Shown: positions 33,508 through 46,155, counted from the stretch's first letter. The stretch: DNA of 64,000 nucleotides from Siphonodentalium dalli (GCA_032622095.1 CP136061.1:249933582-249997581), one strand, 5' to 3'. The notes: generated by a model from the letters alone, not told the origin. Program-made: numbers and translations.

Positions 33508-34528
33508 TAGGGCCCTGAAAATCAGGCGTTTTCATTTAAAATCAAATCTCGAATGAATCAGCCAAGTCATTCCGAATCGAATCTGGAATCGAATCATTGC
33601 ATCAGTGGTATCAAGCATGAAGATATAGATATCACTGGACTGAGTGGTCATACCGGTATCAATTTGCTCACTTTGTAATGACGATAAGTAATTGTCAGTA
33701 TATAATGTAAATATTATCCAAAAATGGATAAAATTCTCATTTAACCAATTAAGTGCATGTGCATTTGTTGTGTCCATCTCTGCTATAAATAATGAAACAG
33801 TATCTTAACCCTTTACCCAACAAACCGGCCAAAAACGGCCAAATAAAGCTGCAACAGCCTAAATTATCTTGGGTCTGTCTCAATAAAACCATACAAATAT
33901 GGATATCATTGGAACCGGCTCATTGACCACATTGTGATGGTTACCGTTATGCCCTGTGCCAATGCATTCTCTTATATATGCGAGTCGACCATAGGTCGCC
34001 TCGCATATATAAGAGAATGCATTGGCCTTTTTTAAACACTTTTTACCATTTATTCTTACATTCTTTAACAATTTTATAATTTTTAATGTGTTAAGCCAAT
34101 GCATTCTCTTATATATGCGAGGCGACCTATGATCGACTCGCATATATAAGAGAATGCATTGGCACAGGGCCGTTCTGTTGGGTAAAGGGTTAAGCAATAA
34201 TGAAGTCAGTAAGCAATCTCATTCATGCAGCTGAAGATTGACATATACATGTATGAAATTTTACTAGATCAGTTACAACAGTTGTGCAATGCTTCGGTGG
34301 TCTTCGTGGTATATAGTATACATGTAGCTCAGTCAACAACAGTGTTTGTGTGTGTGGTCTTTCGTTGGAATTATAATCTATCTTCGCGAAAAAGCAAAGG
34401 TACGTGTCCATTGAGAATGCAACTGGTGCCAATGATTCGATACAATTCAGATCACGACAGCTGATTTCGATTCGAATTGAATCAAACGTAAGATTCCGAA
34501 TCACATCGAATCGATTCGCAGGCCCCTA
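33508..34528. mobile_element. hAT-like element, TAGGG(G)CCTG family, copy 2, with nested piggyBac-like insertion
   Basis: tagggccctgaaaatcaggc left; gattcgcaggcccc + ta right. Flanks gcataata (33500-33507) and gcataatg (34529-34536) are a 7/8 TSD. It is split by the TTAA element at 33805-34193; without it the element is about 630 bp. Confidence 0.82.
33805..34193. mobile_element. TTAA-bounded piggyBac-like element, CCCTTTACCCAACA family, copy 4
   Basis: Intact TTAA and ends; two hairpin modules; inserted in the hAT-like element around it. Confidence 0.9.
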
Positions 34529-34789
34529 GCATAATGATTAATCCTGTGTGGTATGCACTATTACCATCACTAATTAGTTTTAACTTTTATAATAGAAGGT
34601 TCGTTAGCATGTGATTCACTGGTAGTATCTCAGTACTATAGAATGAAGTTCCCAGTAGAATATTTTTATGTATATTTTGCTGCAGATGGCCCAGACATCA
34701 TTTATGAATTTGAATAAAATACATTATTTTTAAGTTGAGGGTCGAATGGATTTCTCAGGGTAATACTAAATTCCCAACTGGTATCAAAA

Positions 34790-34852
34790 CAAACCGCCAA
34801 ATCTCCAGTGTATCAAAACAAACTGCCAAATCTCCAGTGAAGTCTAAGTTAA
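34790..34852. repeat. 31-bp direct duplication
   Basis: tatcaaaacaaac(c/t)gccaaat + ctccagtg occurs twice in tandem. Confidence 0.75.
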
Positions 34853-35025
34853 TCACTCAATGTACAAACAAGCACTGGGATCTCTAATCAGACACCTGCT
34901 ATCAAAGCATTCATCCAACAATAGGTCACTAATAAGATTGGCATAAAAGACTCCTGTATGAACATATATACTGGCAGGTGCAAAATGTATGGCCTATATG
35001 GCAGAGTATAGCATTACACATACAG

Positions 35026-35508
35026 GATGGTATCACCCCCCTCCCCCCTGAATCCTGAATACCAGTTAAGTTTGGGGGGGGGGGGTGAATCCTGAATACC
35101 AGTTAATTTTGGGGGGTGAATCCTGAATACATGTTAAGAAATAATATGCGATAAATGAGATACAAATTTAGTTTTTTAATATCAGACAGATACAAGCAGA
35201 AGTTACATAGACACATTATGATCCATTATACCTGATATGATATTGGAGTAGAGTATTATGGGCGTTATGAGGCCGTTATGATACGATTAATGATACTTTA
35301 TGATGGCATGGTGGTCGAATATGCCCAAGAAGATATTCTACCCACTCATTCATACAGATAACTAGCCAAAAATATTATTTTGCGCCATCAAAACCTGCAT
35401 CCAAGATGTTTTGCTTGAACCCGAATACCAGTTAATTCCGGGGTATAAATCCCGCATACGGCTTCAAAACACCCTGAATCCCGCGTACCGAAAAGGGGGG
35501 TGATACCC
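35026..35508. mobile_element. TIR element with GGTATCACCCCCCT ends
   Basis: gatggtatcacccccctccc left mirrors aaggggggtgataccc right, followed inward by tgaatcctgaataccagtta repeats. Flanks acatacag / tcatacag (7/8) suggest an 8-bp TSD. ~483 bp, no transposase. Confidence 0.65.
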
Positions 35509-35577
35509 TCATACAGGCATTTGTCACAGTAATTTTTCAATGTAGTTACCCATACCATGGTGTATCTATATTATATA

Positions 35578-35753
35578 CAGTAATGCCCTAAGTAATCGAC
35601 TCTTTAACTACAGCAGAATTATGGGTAACTTTTCAGGATTTAGTTGGAAATATGGCTTGTTGCCATTCATCGGAAAGCTCTCGGGGACTAAATCCTGAAA
35701 AGTTACCCATGATTCTGCTGTGGTTAAGGAGTCGATTACTTTGGGCTTTACTG
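35578..35753. mobile_element. Family A foldback MITE, right-arm deletion
   Basis: CAGTAATGCCCTAAGTAATC left; the centre jumps from cggaaagctctcggg to actaaatcctgaaaa; right end GGGCTTTACTG then TA. Confidence 0.82.
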
Positions 35754-36104
35754 TATATCATAATGTGCACAAAGGGGAGTGTAGTCTCCAGAAGATTTAG
35801 CCATAAATATATATATTTGATATGAAATAAAGTTGCAGCTTATCCTATATCTATCATTTATTTGTATAAACCGGTTCACACCCCTCGGCCAATCAAATTT
35901 CTCCAATTCATGAATAATATTCCTTGTATGAATCTGTATTTCGACTAATCCAAAATATAGAATTGAGCTACATGTAAATATCACACATAAATTGTTGTTG
36001 TTGTTGTGTTGGACATCCCTCCTTTATTTATGAGGAGCACCCCACGTGTGGGTTAAAATAAATATAAAACCTAGTCTTGGTTGTGAAACAGTAAGATGTA
36101 TTGG

Positions 36105-36503
36105 TTAACCCTTTACCCAACAAACCGGCCAAAACCGGCCAAATAAAGCTTCAACAACCTAAAATATCTTCGGTCTGTCTCAATAGAACCATACACATAT
36201 GGATATCATTGGAACCGGCTCATTGACCACATTGTGATAGTTACAGTTAGCCCTGTGCCAATGCATTCTCTTATATATGCGAGTCGACCATAGGTCGCCT
36301 CGCATATATAAGAGAATGCATTGGCCTAAAAAAAATCTTTTTTTAACACTTTTTACCATTTTTTCTTACATTCTTTAACAATTTTATAATTTTTAATGTG
36401 CTAAGCCAATGCATTCTCTTATATATGCGAGGCGACCTATGGTCGACTCGCATATATAAGAGAATGCATTGGCACAGGGCCGTTCTGTTGGGTAAAGGGT
36501 TAA
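36105..36503. mobile_element. TTAA-bounded piggyBac-like element, CCCTTTACCCAACA family, copy 5
   Basis: Complete ends and TTAA sites; leader aaaccggccaaataaagctt; two hairpin modules. Confidence 0.9.
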
Positions 36504-36767
36504 GATTGCATTACATATGTACACTTGGTTTGTTTGTTTGTTTGTTTTTTTTTTTTGGTTTGTTTGTTTTTATTTTTTTATTTTTGTGCGATGTTTATGT
36601 ACCTGTGATTTTGAGCTTCAATTAGCTCTCAGTAGCTCGTACAGCTCTATTGGTTAAAATATTTGGTAGGTAGATAAAAACATTTAAAAAACTACAATTA
36701 TTAAAATATAGGTTTATTTGTTTTTGGACATGTTTTTTATGTCTTACAGTGGTCTATCTTTCCATCA

Positions 36768-37294
36768 TCACTTTGCAGTCAATTGCTTTTTCAGTATGTT
36801 GGTTCTTATTGTATGTATTGAATATATGTAGTTCCTTGCTGCTTCTTCGATACTATGTAAGGTTGTAGGGTCATCTATTTCGATGATTTTTGTGCAGTCA
36901 ATCACTAGCTGGTGAGTATTTCATGTTGTTTAAGTGGTTGGTTTCCACTGTTACATAATTTATTTTTGAGGAGATGTTCTATTTTGCTCATATATTTACT
37001 TCTTTGCATGGAGTATGATGGGCATTTGGCAATGAAGTGCAATCTGTCCTCAGTTTCAGTTTGGCAAACTGGGCATATATTGTTTGTTAAGTTCTGTCTG
37101 TATTTAATCCTATTTGATTGTAATAGGTAGGTATCAGTCATGAGCCACACTTTAATAACTGCCTTTCTTGATGCCACAGGCCAGTGTTTTGATGCTTGCC
37201 ATACTAGATGTGGTGTATTGGTGGAATCAATTTGTAGCTTTATCATACTAGTACTTAGTGTGGTTCTGTTTTTATACTCACACTCATTTTGCAT
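36768..37294 (-). pseudogene. Non-LTR retrotransposon ORF2 C-terminal fragment (zf-RVT)
   Basis: Minus-strand frame with HLVWQASKHWPVASRKAVIK, a TDTYLLQSNR block, then a zinc-knuckle CPVCQTETEDRLHFIAKCPS (C-x2-C-x7-H-x4-C). This is the module found downstream of the RT domain in many non-LTR elements. The frame stops at 36905 (EILTS-stop), but in the next frame the sequence continues LVIDCTKIIEIDDP to a stop at 36768, so there is a frameshift near 36908. The RT domain itself is absent. The right side is cut near the piggyBac-like element at 37304, and a (CAAA)n-like tail in minus sense lies at about 36530-36580. Confidence 0.8.
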
Positions 37295-37303
37295 GTGCCA
37301 GTA

Positions 37304-37694
37304 TTAACCCTTTACCCAACAGAACGGCCCTGTGCCAATGCATTCTCTTATATATGTGAGTCGACCATAGGTCGCCTCGCATATATAAGAGAATGCATTG
37401 GCTTAACACATATTAAAAATGATAAAATTGTTAAAGAATGTAAGAAAAAATGGTAAAAAGTGTTTAAAAAAGGCCAATGCATTCTCTTATATATGCGAGG
37501 CGACCTATGGTCGACTCGCATATATAAGAGAATGCATTGGCACAGGGCATAACGGTAACCATCACAATGTGGTCAATGAGCCGGTTCCAATGATATCCAT
37601 ATTTGTATGGTTTTATTGAGACAGACCCAAGATATTTTAGGCTGTTGAAGCTTTATTTGGGCGTTTTTGGCCGGTTTGTTGGGTAAAGGGTTAA
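37304..37694. mobile_element. TTAA-bounded piggyBac-like element, CCCTTTACCCAACA family, copy 6 (inverted)
   Basis: TTAACCCTTTACCCAACA directly followed by gaacggccctgtgccaatgc; the leader segment is on the right side, so it is inverted relative to copy 5. Confidence 0.9.
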
Positions 37695-37734
37695 TGGACT
37701 TGTTTTTTACACATTGCTTTATATTCCTCTACTT

Positions 37735-37828
37735 TTTATTTATTAATGGTAGTACATGTATGCATTATTAACAGTGGGTCAGGTTGATTTATTAATGGTA
37801 GTACATGTATGCATTATTAACAGTGGGC
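37735..37828. repeat. 47- to 49-bp direct duplication
   Basis: tttattaatggtagtacatg + tatgcattattaacagtggg twice. Confidence 0.85.
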
Positions 37829-37829
37829 A

Positions 37830-38505
37830 GATCATTGACATTAATTGAATAGTAAGCTGAAAGGAGATCCAAGCGGAAGGTGTGAAATTCTATAACAATA
37901 CGCCATAATGATAGCACCAGTCACTCGGGAAGTTAAAACACAGTAAGTAGCGGTCATAGAGGTGGTGGGCTGCATCGGTGGGGGCCCAACACTTTCAATT
38001 AAATATGTTTTGGTTTGTCGGGAGGGGCGGGGTGATTGGAAGTAAACTGAACGAAATCCAAACCTATTTGGAATGTATAATCCACAATAATCATGAGCTT
38101 TTGGAATCATACCATTGAGAAAATTCCACAAACTGTTCACATACGCATGCATGTGCGCCGAAAATGCAGGTAATATATGCAGGTTTGGTTAAATATTTTG
38201 TCATGAATGACGGTGATATTTCATCACACACACTTCATGCAATGTGGAATAGTTTCACGTCGGAGTCCGAACACTACCGGAACTTTGATTGCCTCCTGTA
38301 TTCTGAACGATAATCCCAATGACAACAAGACGAAAAATAACCTTAACAGCCGAAACAGTTTATTATCACAAGGAAGAATATGTTTTATCCAGAAACACGT
38401 CATCAGTATACAGATGTTTTCAAAATCGGAGACAAAATGGTTTATCAACGCTGATAAATAATGCTGATGCAAGTGATCCGATTGTCAATGAGCATGTTCA
38501 TATAA
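37830..38505. other. Intronic stretch, no gene recognised
   Basis: Frames of up to 103 residues exist on both strands but overlap one another and match no family. Confidence 0.55.
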
Positions 38506-38507
38506 TA

Positions 38508-38720
38508 CAGTAATGCCCTAATTAATCGACTCCTTAACCACAGCAGATTTATGGGTAACTTTTCATGATTTAGTCGGAAATATGGCTTGTTGCCATTCAT
38601 CGGAAAGCTCTCAGCGAGAGCTTTCCGATGAATTACAACAAGCCATATTTCCCACTAAATCCTGAAAAGTTACCCATAATTCTGCTGCGTTTAAGGAGTC
38701 GATTACTTAGGGCATTACTG
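38508..38720. mobile_element. Family A foldback MITE, full length
   Basis: TA[CAGTAATGCCCTAATTAATC ... GGCATTACTG]TA, centre gctctcaGCGAGAGC. Confidence 0.88.
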
Positions 38721-38947
38721 TAGTTCCCTTAGGAAATTTTTAGAAAATAAGTTCAACAAACAACCATAGAACATATTATCTAAATATTTCCCACCAATGA
38801 ATATGAATTCTTCTGCACTTGTATTATAATTTGGTCTGGCTGTTGTCTGCTTATATTTCTTTAACATCCCTTCAAATGAATAATAGACCGTTCCAATGAA
38901 TACTTTTATAACTGAATGGGAGATTCCATTTAGTGTAGAAATGGTTA
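38721..38947. mobile_element. TTAA-type MITE, CCCTTTCTATACT subfamily, left-truncated by a family A element
   Basis: agttcccttaggaaattttt through aataatagaccgttccaat to tagtgtagaaatggTTAA; the left end is replaced by the MITE at 38508-38720. Confidence 0.65.
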
Positions 38948-39176
38948 AAGATAATGTACATGTATCTCCTTTCTGAATACATTATTACATATACCCTGTA
39001 GATTCTGGGGTATATGAGCTTCGGTCACCAGGAAATAATTTTTTTCACTAATACTTTCCACACACTGGGACAGAACATGTGGCTATTTTACACTGATCAT
39101 CTGTACAGGGACCAGCTTAGAGGGCAACTTGGGAGATATCATCTCCATAAATTGTTTCACTACCTACAGTAATGCT

Positions 39177-39343
39177 CTAAGTAATCCACTTCTTAAACAC
39201 AGCAGAATTATGGGTAACTTTTCAGGATTTAGTCGGAAATATGGCTTGTTGCCATTCATCGGAAGCCATATTTCCGACTAAATCCTGAAAAGTTACCCAT
39301 AATTCTGCTGTGGTTAAGAAGTCGATTACTTAGAGGATTACTG
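39177..39343. mobile_element. Family A foldback MITE, loop-deleted
   Basis: CAGTAATGCTCTAAGTAATC ... GGATTACTG; the centre lacks the gctctc hairpin tip. Confidence 0.83.
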
Positions 39344-39753
39344 TATTTTTGTCTTCTTTCTCATATACACTGTACCAGTATGCAGATGTCCCTACAATAT
39401 ATTTAAACCTTATTTTCTGATCACTTTATAACTGGGCTATTGACATTGTATTACATAATACTTATTGGATCATAGAATGGTGATGTTGGGTGTGTAAATT
39501 GAACTTGATCCATTATGACTTCTCCTTGACAACAGTCCACTTGTCCCTAATAACAAAACAGGGAGAAGTGACTTCTCCCAATTTTAAACCCACTTTTAAG
39601 TTGTATATGTGCAACAATGGATGTTCTTTTTGTTGGAATAATAATGTGAACAAAACCTTAAAAACTACGGTATTAAAAACAGAAATATTGTTGTTGTTAG
39701 AATTGTTGCCATTAGATTTTAATTTTAAATTTGTTTAAAATATACGGTACATA

Positions 39754-39880
39754 CAGTAATGCTCTAATTACCGGGGAGAGCTTTCCGATGAATGGCAACA
39801 AGCCATATTTCCGACTAAATCCTGAAAAGTTACCCATAATTCTGCTTTGGTTAAGAGGTCGATTAATTAGAGCATTACTG
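39754..39880. mobile_element. Family A MITE, left arm deleted
   Basis: CAGTAATGCTCTAATTA then ccggggagagctttccgatg and a complete right arm to GCATTACTG then TA. Confidence 0.8.
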
Positions 39881-39911
39881 TACATGTATATAAAAGTTTG
39901 TCTAACGGGAT

Positions 39912-39980
39912 AACAACAAGCCATATTTCCGACTAAACACTGAAAAGTTACCCATAAGTCGATTACTTAGAGCATTACTG
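39912..39980. mobile_element. Family A right-end fragment
   Basis: aacaacaagccatatttccg ... GAGCATTACTG, with an internal deletion. Confidence 0.75.
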
Positions 39981-40058
39981 TATCGATTGTGCCCTGATTT
40001 TGAGCACCAAACACATTTCAACCATTTCACAGATGTTCGTAAAATGTACTAATCCCTT

Positions 40059-40176
40059 TCACTCGGTAAGTTCATTAACACTCGGTAAGTTCATTAACAC
40101 TCGGTAAGTTCATTAACACTCGGTAAGTTCATTAACACTCGGTAAGTTCATTAACACTCGGTAAGTTCATTAACAG
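40059..40176. repeat. 19-bp tandem repeat, 6 copies
   Basis: Unit cattaacactcggtaagtt, perfect in most copies; it abuts the 57-bp array. Confidence 0.92.
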
Positions 40177-40195
40177 AGTCCTGCAACAAATATCT

Positions 40196-43055
40196 AGCTC
40201 ATCCACTGTAAGCAACGGTTTAGAGATTACATTAGTGATGTATACAGGTAGGTTCCCGAATGTCTGAAGCAACCGTTTAAAGATTACATTAGTGATGTAT
40301 ACAGGTAGGTTCCCGAATGTCTGAAGCAACCGTTTAGAGATTACATTAGTGATGTATACAGGTAGGTTCCTGATGTCTGAAGCAACGGTTTAGAGATTAC
40401 ATTAGTGCTGTATACAGGTAGGTTCCTGATGTCTGAAGCCACGGTTTAGAGATTACATTAGTGATGTATACGGGTAGGTTCCTGATGTCTGAAGCCACGG
40501 TTTAGAGATTACATTATAGTGATGTATACGGGTAGGTTCCCGAATGTCTGAAGCAACCGTTTAGAGATTACATTAGTGATGTATACAGGTAGGTTCCTGA
40601 TGTCTGAAGCAACGGTTTAGAGATTACATTAGTGCTGTATACAGGTAGGTTCCTGATGTCTGAAGCCACGGTTTAGAGATTACATTAGTGATGTATACAG
40701 GTAGGTTCCCGAATGTCTGAAGCAACAGTTTAGAGATTACATTAGTGATGTATACGGGTAGGTTCCTGAATGTCTGAAGCAACGGTTTAGAGATTACATT
40801 AGTGATGTATACGGGTAGGTTTCTGAATGTCTGAAGCAACGGTTTAGAGATTACATTAGTTATGTATACAGGTAGGTTCCCGAATGTCTGATTACATTAG
40901 TGACGTATATGGGTAGGTTCCCGAATGTCTGAAGCAACCGTTTAGAGATTACATTAGTGACGTATACAGGTAGGTTCCCGAATGTCTGATTACATTAGTG
41001 ATGTATACGGGTAGGTTCCCGAATGTCTGATTACATTAGTGACGTATACGGGTAGGTTCCCAAATGTCTGAAGCCACGGTTTAGAGATTACATTAGTGAC
41101 GTATACAGGTAGGTTCCTGAATGTCTGATTACATTAGTGACGTATACGGGTAGGTTCCCGAATGTCTGAAGCCACGGTTTAGAGATTACATTAGTGACGT
41201 ATACAGGTAGGTTCCTGAATGTCTGATTACATTAGTGACGTATACGGGTAGGTTCCCGAATGTCTGAAGCCACGGTTTAGAGATTACATTAGTGACGTAT
41301 ACGGGTAGGTTCCCGAATGTCTGAAGCCACGGTTTAGAGATTACATTAGTGACGTATACAGGTAGGTTCCTGAATGTCTGAAGCAACCGTTTAGAGATTA
41401 CATTAGTTATGTATACGGGTAGGTTCTCGAATGTCTGAAGCCACGGTTTAGAGATTACATTAGTTATGTATACAGGTAGGTTCCCGAATGTCTGAAGCAA
41501 CCGTTTAGAGATTACATTAGTGACATATACGGGTAGGTTCCCGAATGTCTGAAGCAACCGTTTAAGAGATTAGATTAGTGACATATACATGTATGGGTCA
41601 GTTCCTGAACATTTGAAGCAATGGCTTAGAGATTACATTAGTGACGTACATGTATACGGGTAGATTTACGAATGTCTGAAGCAACGGTTTAGAGAGCAGA
41701 TTAGTGACATCTGAAGCAATGGCTTCGAGTCTAAGAGATTACATTAGTGACGTATATGGGTAGGTTCCTGAATGTCTGAAGCAACGGTTTAGAGATTACA
41801 TTAGTGACATAAAATCCTGAACGTCTGAAGCGATGGTTTAGAGTTTACATTAGTGACGTATATATGTGTACCGGTAGGTTCCTGAACATCTAAAGCAACG
41901 GTTTAGAGATTACATTAGTGACGTACATGTATACGGGTCGATTTCCGAAAGTCTGAAGCAACGGTTTAGAGAGTAGATTAGTGACATATACAGGTCAGTT
42001 CCTGAACATCTGAAGCAATGGCTTAGAGATTACATTAGTGACGTATATTGGTAGGTTCCTGAATGTCTGAAGCAACGGTTTAGAGATTACATTAGTGATG
42101 TATACGGGTAGGTTCCCGAATGTCTGAAGCAACGGTTTAGAGATTACATTAGTGATGTATACGGGTAGGTTCCCGAATGTCTGAAGCAACGGTTTAGAGA
42201 TTACATTAGTGATGTATATGTGTACCGGTAGGTTCCTGAACATCTGAAGCAATGGCTTAGAGATTACATTAGTGACATATATGGGTAGGTTCCCGAATGT
42301 CTGAAGCAACCGTTTAAGAGATTAGATTAGTGACATATACGGGAACATCTGAAGCAATGGCTTAGAGATTACATTAGTGACGTATATGGGGAGGTTCCTG
42401 AATGTCTGAAGCAACGGTTTAGAGATTACATTCGTGACGTAAAATCCAGAACGTATGAAGCGACGGTTTAGAGTTTACATTAGTGTTGTAGGTTCCTGAA
42501 CGTCTGAAGCAACGGTTTAGAGATTACATTAGTGACGTATATGGGTAGGTTCCCGAATGTTTGAAGCAACGGTTTAGAGATTAGAATAGTGACATATACG
42601 GGTCAGTTCCTGAACATCTGAAGCAACGGTTTACATGTAGAGATTACATTAGTGACATATACGGGTAGGTTCCTGAACATCTGAAGCAACGGTTTAGAGA
42701 TGACATTAGTGACATATACGGGTAGGTTCCCAAATGTCTGAAGCAACCAATTAAGAGATTACATTAGTGACATATACGGCAAGGTTCCTGAATGTCTGAA
42801 GCAATGGTTCAGAGATTACATTAGTGATGTACACGGTTACATGTAGGTTCCTGAATGCTGGAAGCGACAGTTTAGAGATTACATTAGTGATGTACATGTA
42901 GGTTCATGAACATCTCAACAACTGTTTTGAGATTACATTAGTGAAGTATAGGTTCCTGAACGTATGAAGCGATGGTTTAGAGATTACATTAGTGATGTAT
43001 GATCCTGAACGTCTGAAGCGATGGTTTAGAGATTACATTAGTGACATAGGTTCCT
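40196..43055. repeat. 57-bp minisatellite, about 2.9 kb
   Basis: Unit gaagcaacggtttagagatt + acattagtgatgtatacggg + taggttcccgaatgtct. The array also contains shortened 39-bp units lacking gaagc..agag (about 40890-41235) and increasingly diverged units towards 43055. Long frames read out of it repeat every 19 residues because 57 is divisible by 3; they are not genes. Confidence 0.95.
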
Positions 43056-43059
43056 GGAA

Positions 43060-43740
43060 CAGTTCTTTATGCACCGACGAGCCAAGTGACCTCTATGCTC
43101 TTACAAAGATGGCCACTGTACTCAGCACTAATATTACCTCCAAACAAACTGTACCTCAGAAACTGTATTCTCAGAAACTGTAAATGGACTGAAAAACTGA
43201 AGCTAAATATAAACCTGGAACACACTTCAATGGCTTCATTTGTTTACACTGTAACATAAGACATCTTACCCAATGGAATTATCCATGGCACCATTGGAGA
43301 TGCTGACCATCACAACAGATAGACCATCTATAACGCTGTGTATAAGTCTTAAACAAAACAATCTTGACATCAATAGTCAATAATGTCCCCAGATACTAAT
43401 AGTCCCTACAAGCGTAGATACATGTGTATATATCCAATAGGTTAGATACATGTAGATATGTATATATATATATCCAATAAGTTAGAGAAATATAAAAGAT
43501 GGAGAGGTAGAAATTTATCCAAACCAGCTCAACAACAAAGCAAAATGCTATGCCGACCCAGCCACAGACAACAAGACGTGTTGGACAACCTGATAATGAA
43601 ACAAGACAGGACAAAGCAAAAGACTGGTTCCATGTGAGGTCTACCTGTCAACCAATATTCAAATGAATTTCAAGAAGCAACTCTATAGATGGCATACAAT
43701 AATGTCACACAATTCCGATCTGCTTCCTACTGTGAATTGA
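43060..43740. other. Intronic stretch, no gene recognised
   Basis: No recognised repeats apart from a short tatccaata(a/g)gttagatac duplication near 43430-43490. Confidence 0.55.
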
Positions 43741-43755
43741 CTACTGAATCGATGC

Positions 43756-44187
43756 AGTGCAAATAGTGTGTCTGTCATTAGCAGAATGAGCTCCCCAGAG
43801 GGTGAATTTAGTGATGCTGTCTCGCACAGTGGGTTAGCATCCGGGGACCTCATTCTGCTTAGGTCTGATCTTCTGGGAAGTATCTATAGTCTCAAAATAA
43901 CATTGGTTTTAGTTACTTTTTCTATATTTTCTATATTTTTCTATATCCCCTAATTTGCAGAAGATAAAATGCAACATTAAGGTGACTAATGGGTGAATAT
44001 CACAAACTTTAACTGGGGAACTTAAATCTGATCCTCAGGTCTCCCATAGCAGTTGAGGCCTAAGCAACATGAGGTTCCCAGAGGGTGAATTTGGTTATGC
44101 TAGCCCGCCATGCAGGATAGCATCACCTAAATTCACCCTCTGGGGGACCTCATTCTGCTAATGACAGACACACTATTTGCAGGCTTG
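43756..44187. mobile_element. Family B element, long form, with 13-bp flanking direct repeat
   Basis: tgcaaatagtgtgtctgtca ... gacagacacactatttgcag + gcttg. The flanks are actgaatcgatgc at 43743-43755 and 44188-44200. The left terminus has lost caagcc. Confidence 0.78.
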
Positions 44188-44521
44188 ACTGAATCGATGC
44201 CTTGTATGTAAGGTTTACTCTGCGCTCAATTCAAAAGAAGCTGGACAAAAGAAGAAGCTAAGTTGAACACATGTAAATCCATTAAAATCCAGTAGCCCAC
44301 ACTGATACCTATACAACAAAATACTGGGTGCAAAACAAGAAGCAAAGGTAAAATCAATGGGTTTTTATAGGACAGGCCCGGGCCTGATCGCGGAGGATAC
44401 GGTGTGCTGCTGCAAGTTCACAACAATCCATATGATATACATTGATCAGTCCTGTTAATTAGCATCGGCTATCCGCTCAAAAATAAAACATATTGCTGCA
44501 GAGATTGTCTTATTTGTCTTA

Positions 44522-44721
44522 CAGTAATGCCCTAAATAATCGACTCCTTAACCACAGCAGAATTATTGGTAATTTTTCAGGATTTAGTTGGAAATATGGC
44601 TTGTTGCCATTCATCGGAGAGCTTTCTGATGAATGGAAACAAGCCATATTTCCAACTAAATCCTGAAAAGTTACCCATAATTCTGCTGTGGTTAAGGAGT
44701 CGATTATTTAGAGCACTACTG
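44522..44721. mobile_element. Family A foldback MITE
   Basis: CAGTAATGCCCTAAATAATC ... GAGCACTACTG; shortened centre (cattcatcggagagctttct). Confidence 0.85.
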
Positions 44722-44725
44722 CTTA

Positions 44726-44818
44726 CAAGCCTGAGTTTAGTGTGCCTGTCATTTGCAGAATGAGGTCCCCAGAGGATGAATTCAGTGATGCTATCCCACA
44801 TAGCCAAATTCACACTCA
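44726..44818. mobile_element. Family B left-end fragment
   Basis: caagcctgagtttagtgtgc, gcagaatgaggtccccagag, then lost inside the second arm. Confidence 0.7.
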
Positions 44819-45215
44819 AAATGGAGGAATTGATCGCCCCAAAGTCAGATTTCCTATGTGCTTGAACAATTCCTGCACTAAAAACTTATTGACAGAATGG
44901 AGAATTATAGCGGTAGTTTTGTTGACGATTTTTGCACGCTACTCAGCAAAATGGCAGCAAATTAGAACTCTCGTGTTTAATTTGACTGATATTTGCCATG
45001 CATGTTGTCGTCTATGTGTTTAGACTTTTGTGTTGATAAAATAATCGGAGAGCCAAATCACACCGTTTCGAGATATACATGCAGTTCAGTTTTAGTGGAA
45101 CTTTCCAAACTTAACGTGTGGAATTACACAATTTGTTTTTCAATATTTTGTGTGCTTGATAAAATGCAACATGTGACTGTTTGCTCAGTATACGGTATAT
45201 ACTAGTATATGTAGA

Positions 45216-45352
45216 GGAACTACAACTCGTCCCCAGTTTATAGCGGAATTTACAAAACGAGTCCAGTAAATGAGAGCCTTTGGCGAGGTCCATACCTAAT
45301 TTACTGAACTCGTTTTGTAAATTCCGCTATAAACTGGGGATGAGTTGTAGAT
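45216..45352. repeat. Large hairpin (arms ~55 bp)
   Basis: ctacaactcgtccccagttt / aaactggggatgagttgtag, arms continuing through cggaatttacaaaacgagt; loop tgagagcctttggcgaggtc. Confidence 0.85.
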
Positions 45353-45889
45353 TCTATTTATTACATTATCCAAAACCTCGACAAAACATGCTTAAACCAA
45401 CAAATGGGACGCAACTAACATTCTTCTATAAGGCATGCAATGTTGTTTCATGTAACTATGCATTGTTTGCCCGCGTAAAGAAATAGTCCCAGATAAATAA
45501 AGACACTTTGGCATATTTAATTGCGTATATTTAATGACATAACTTTTCAAACTCTTCATTCATTATAGTTTGTTGGAAAAATATTGGAAGCCATAGTATT
45601 TTTAGACGTAGCGTGCGGAATGTAAACAGATATCAAACCGGAAGTCAAAGGTCACCTGGCACTATTTCCTGTTATTAAACGAACGTTTAATATCACAATT
45701 TATAGAATGGGTTTATTGAATGGAATAAGGGTAGGATCATGTAATAAATATTATTATTGCGGAAGTCCATCAAATGTGGGTAAAATATTGCCGGTAGTAG
45801 CGGTCTTACGGAGTCAATGACTCCACTCGATGCAGAATCCACCGACCCCGAAAAAGGAAACAATAGACTTGCCCAGTTACAGTAATGCC

Positions 45890-46040
45890 CGAAGTATATG
45901 ACCCTTTAATCACAGCAGAATTATGGGAAATTTTTCAGGATTTAGTCGGAAATATGGCTTGTTGCCATTCATCGGAAAGCACTAAATACTGAAAAATTCA
46001 CATAATTCTGCTGTGGTTTTGATTATTTAGGGAATTACTG
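45890..46040. mobile_element. Family A foldback MITE, degraded
   Basis: CAGTAATGCCCGAAGTATAT ... GGAATTACTG with a deleted right arm. Confidence 0.75.
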
Positions 46041-46059
46041 AACACTTATACGGTTACCT

Positions 46060-46155
46060 TCCGTGCTTATCTGGAATCGAACCAGCTTCTCCATCGTTGA
46101 ATGGCTTATGTTGGTCTAATGCGCCATGCACCTTACCATGTGAGTGATGCATGTA
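46060..46155 (-). mobile_element. tRNA-derived SINE head, family 2
   Basis: The minus strand has B box GGTTCGATTCC (from ggaatcgaacc at 46073) downstream of ggtaaggtgcatggcgcatt + agaccaacataagccattca. The A-box region is partly degenerate. It matches 16560-16695 in order. Confidence 0.65.

Noticed and set aside
40196-43055. Resemblance to a CRISPR-type or protein-repeat array
   Set aside because: Units are contiguous with no unique spacers, and the host is a eukaryote. The 'MLQTFGNLPVYITNV' frames are translation of a 57-bp minisatellite.
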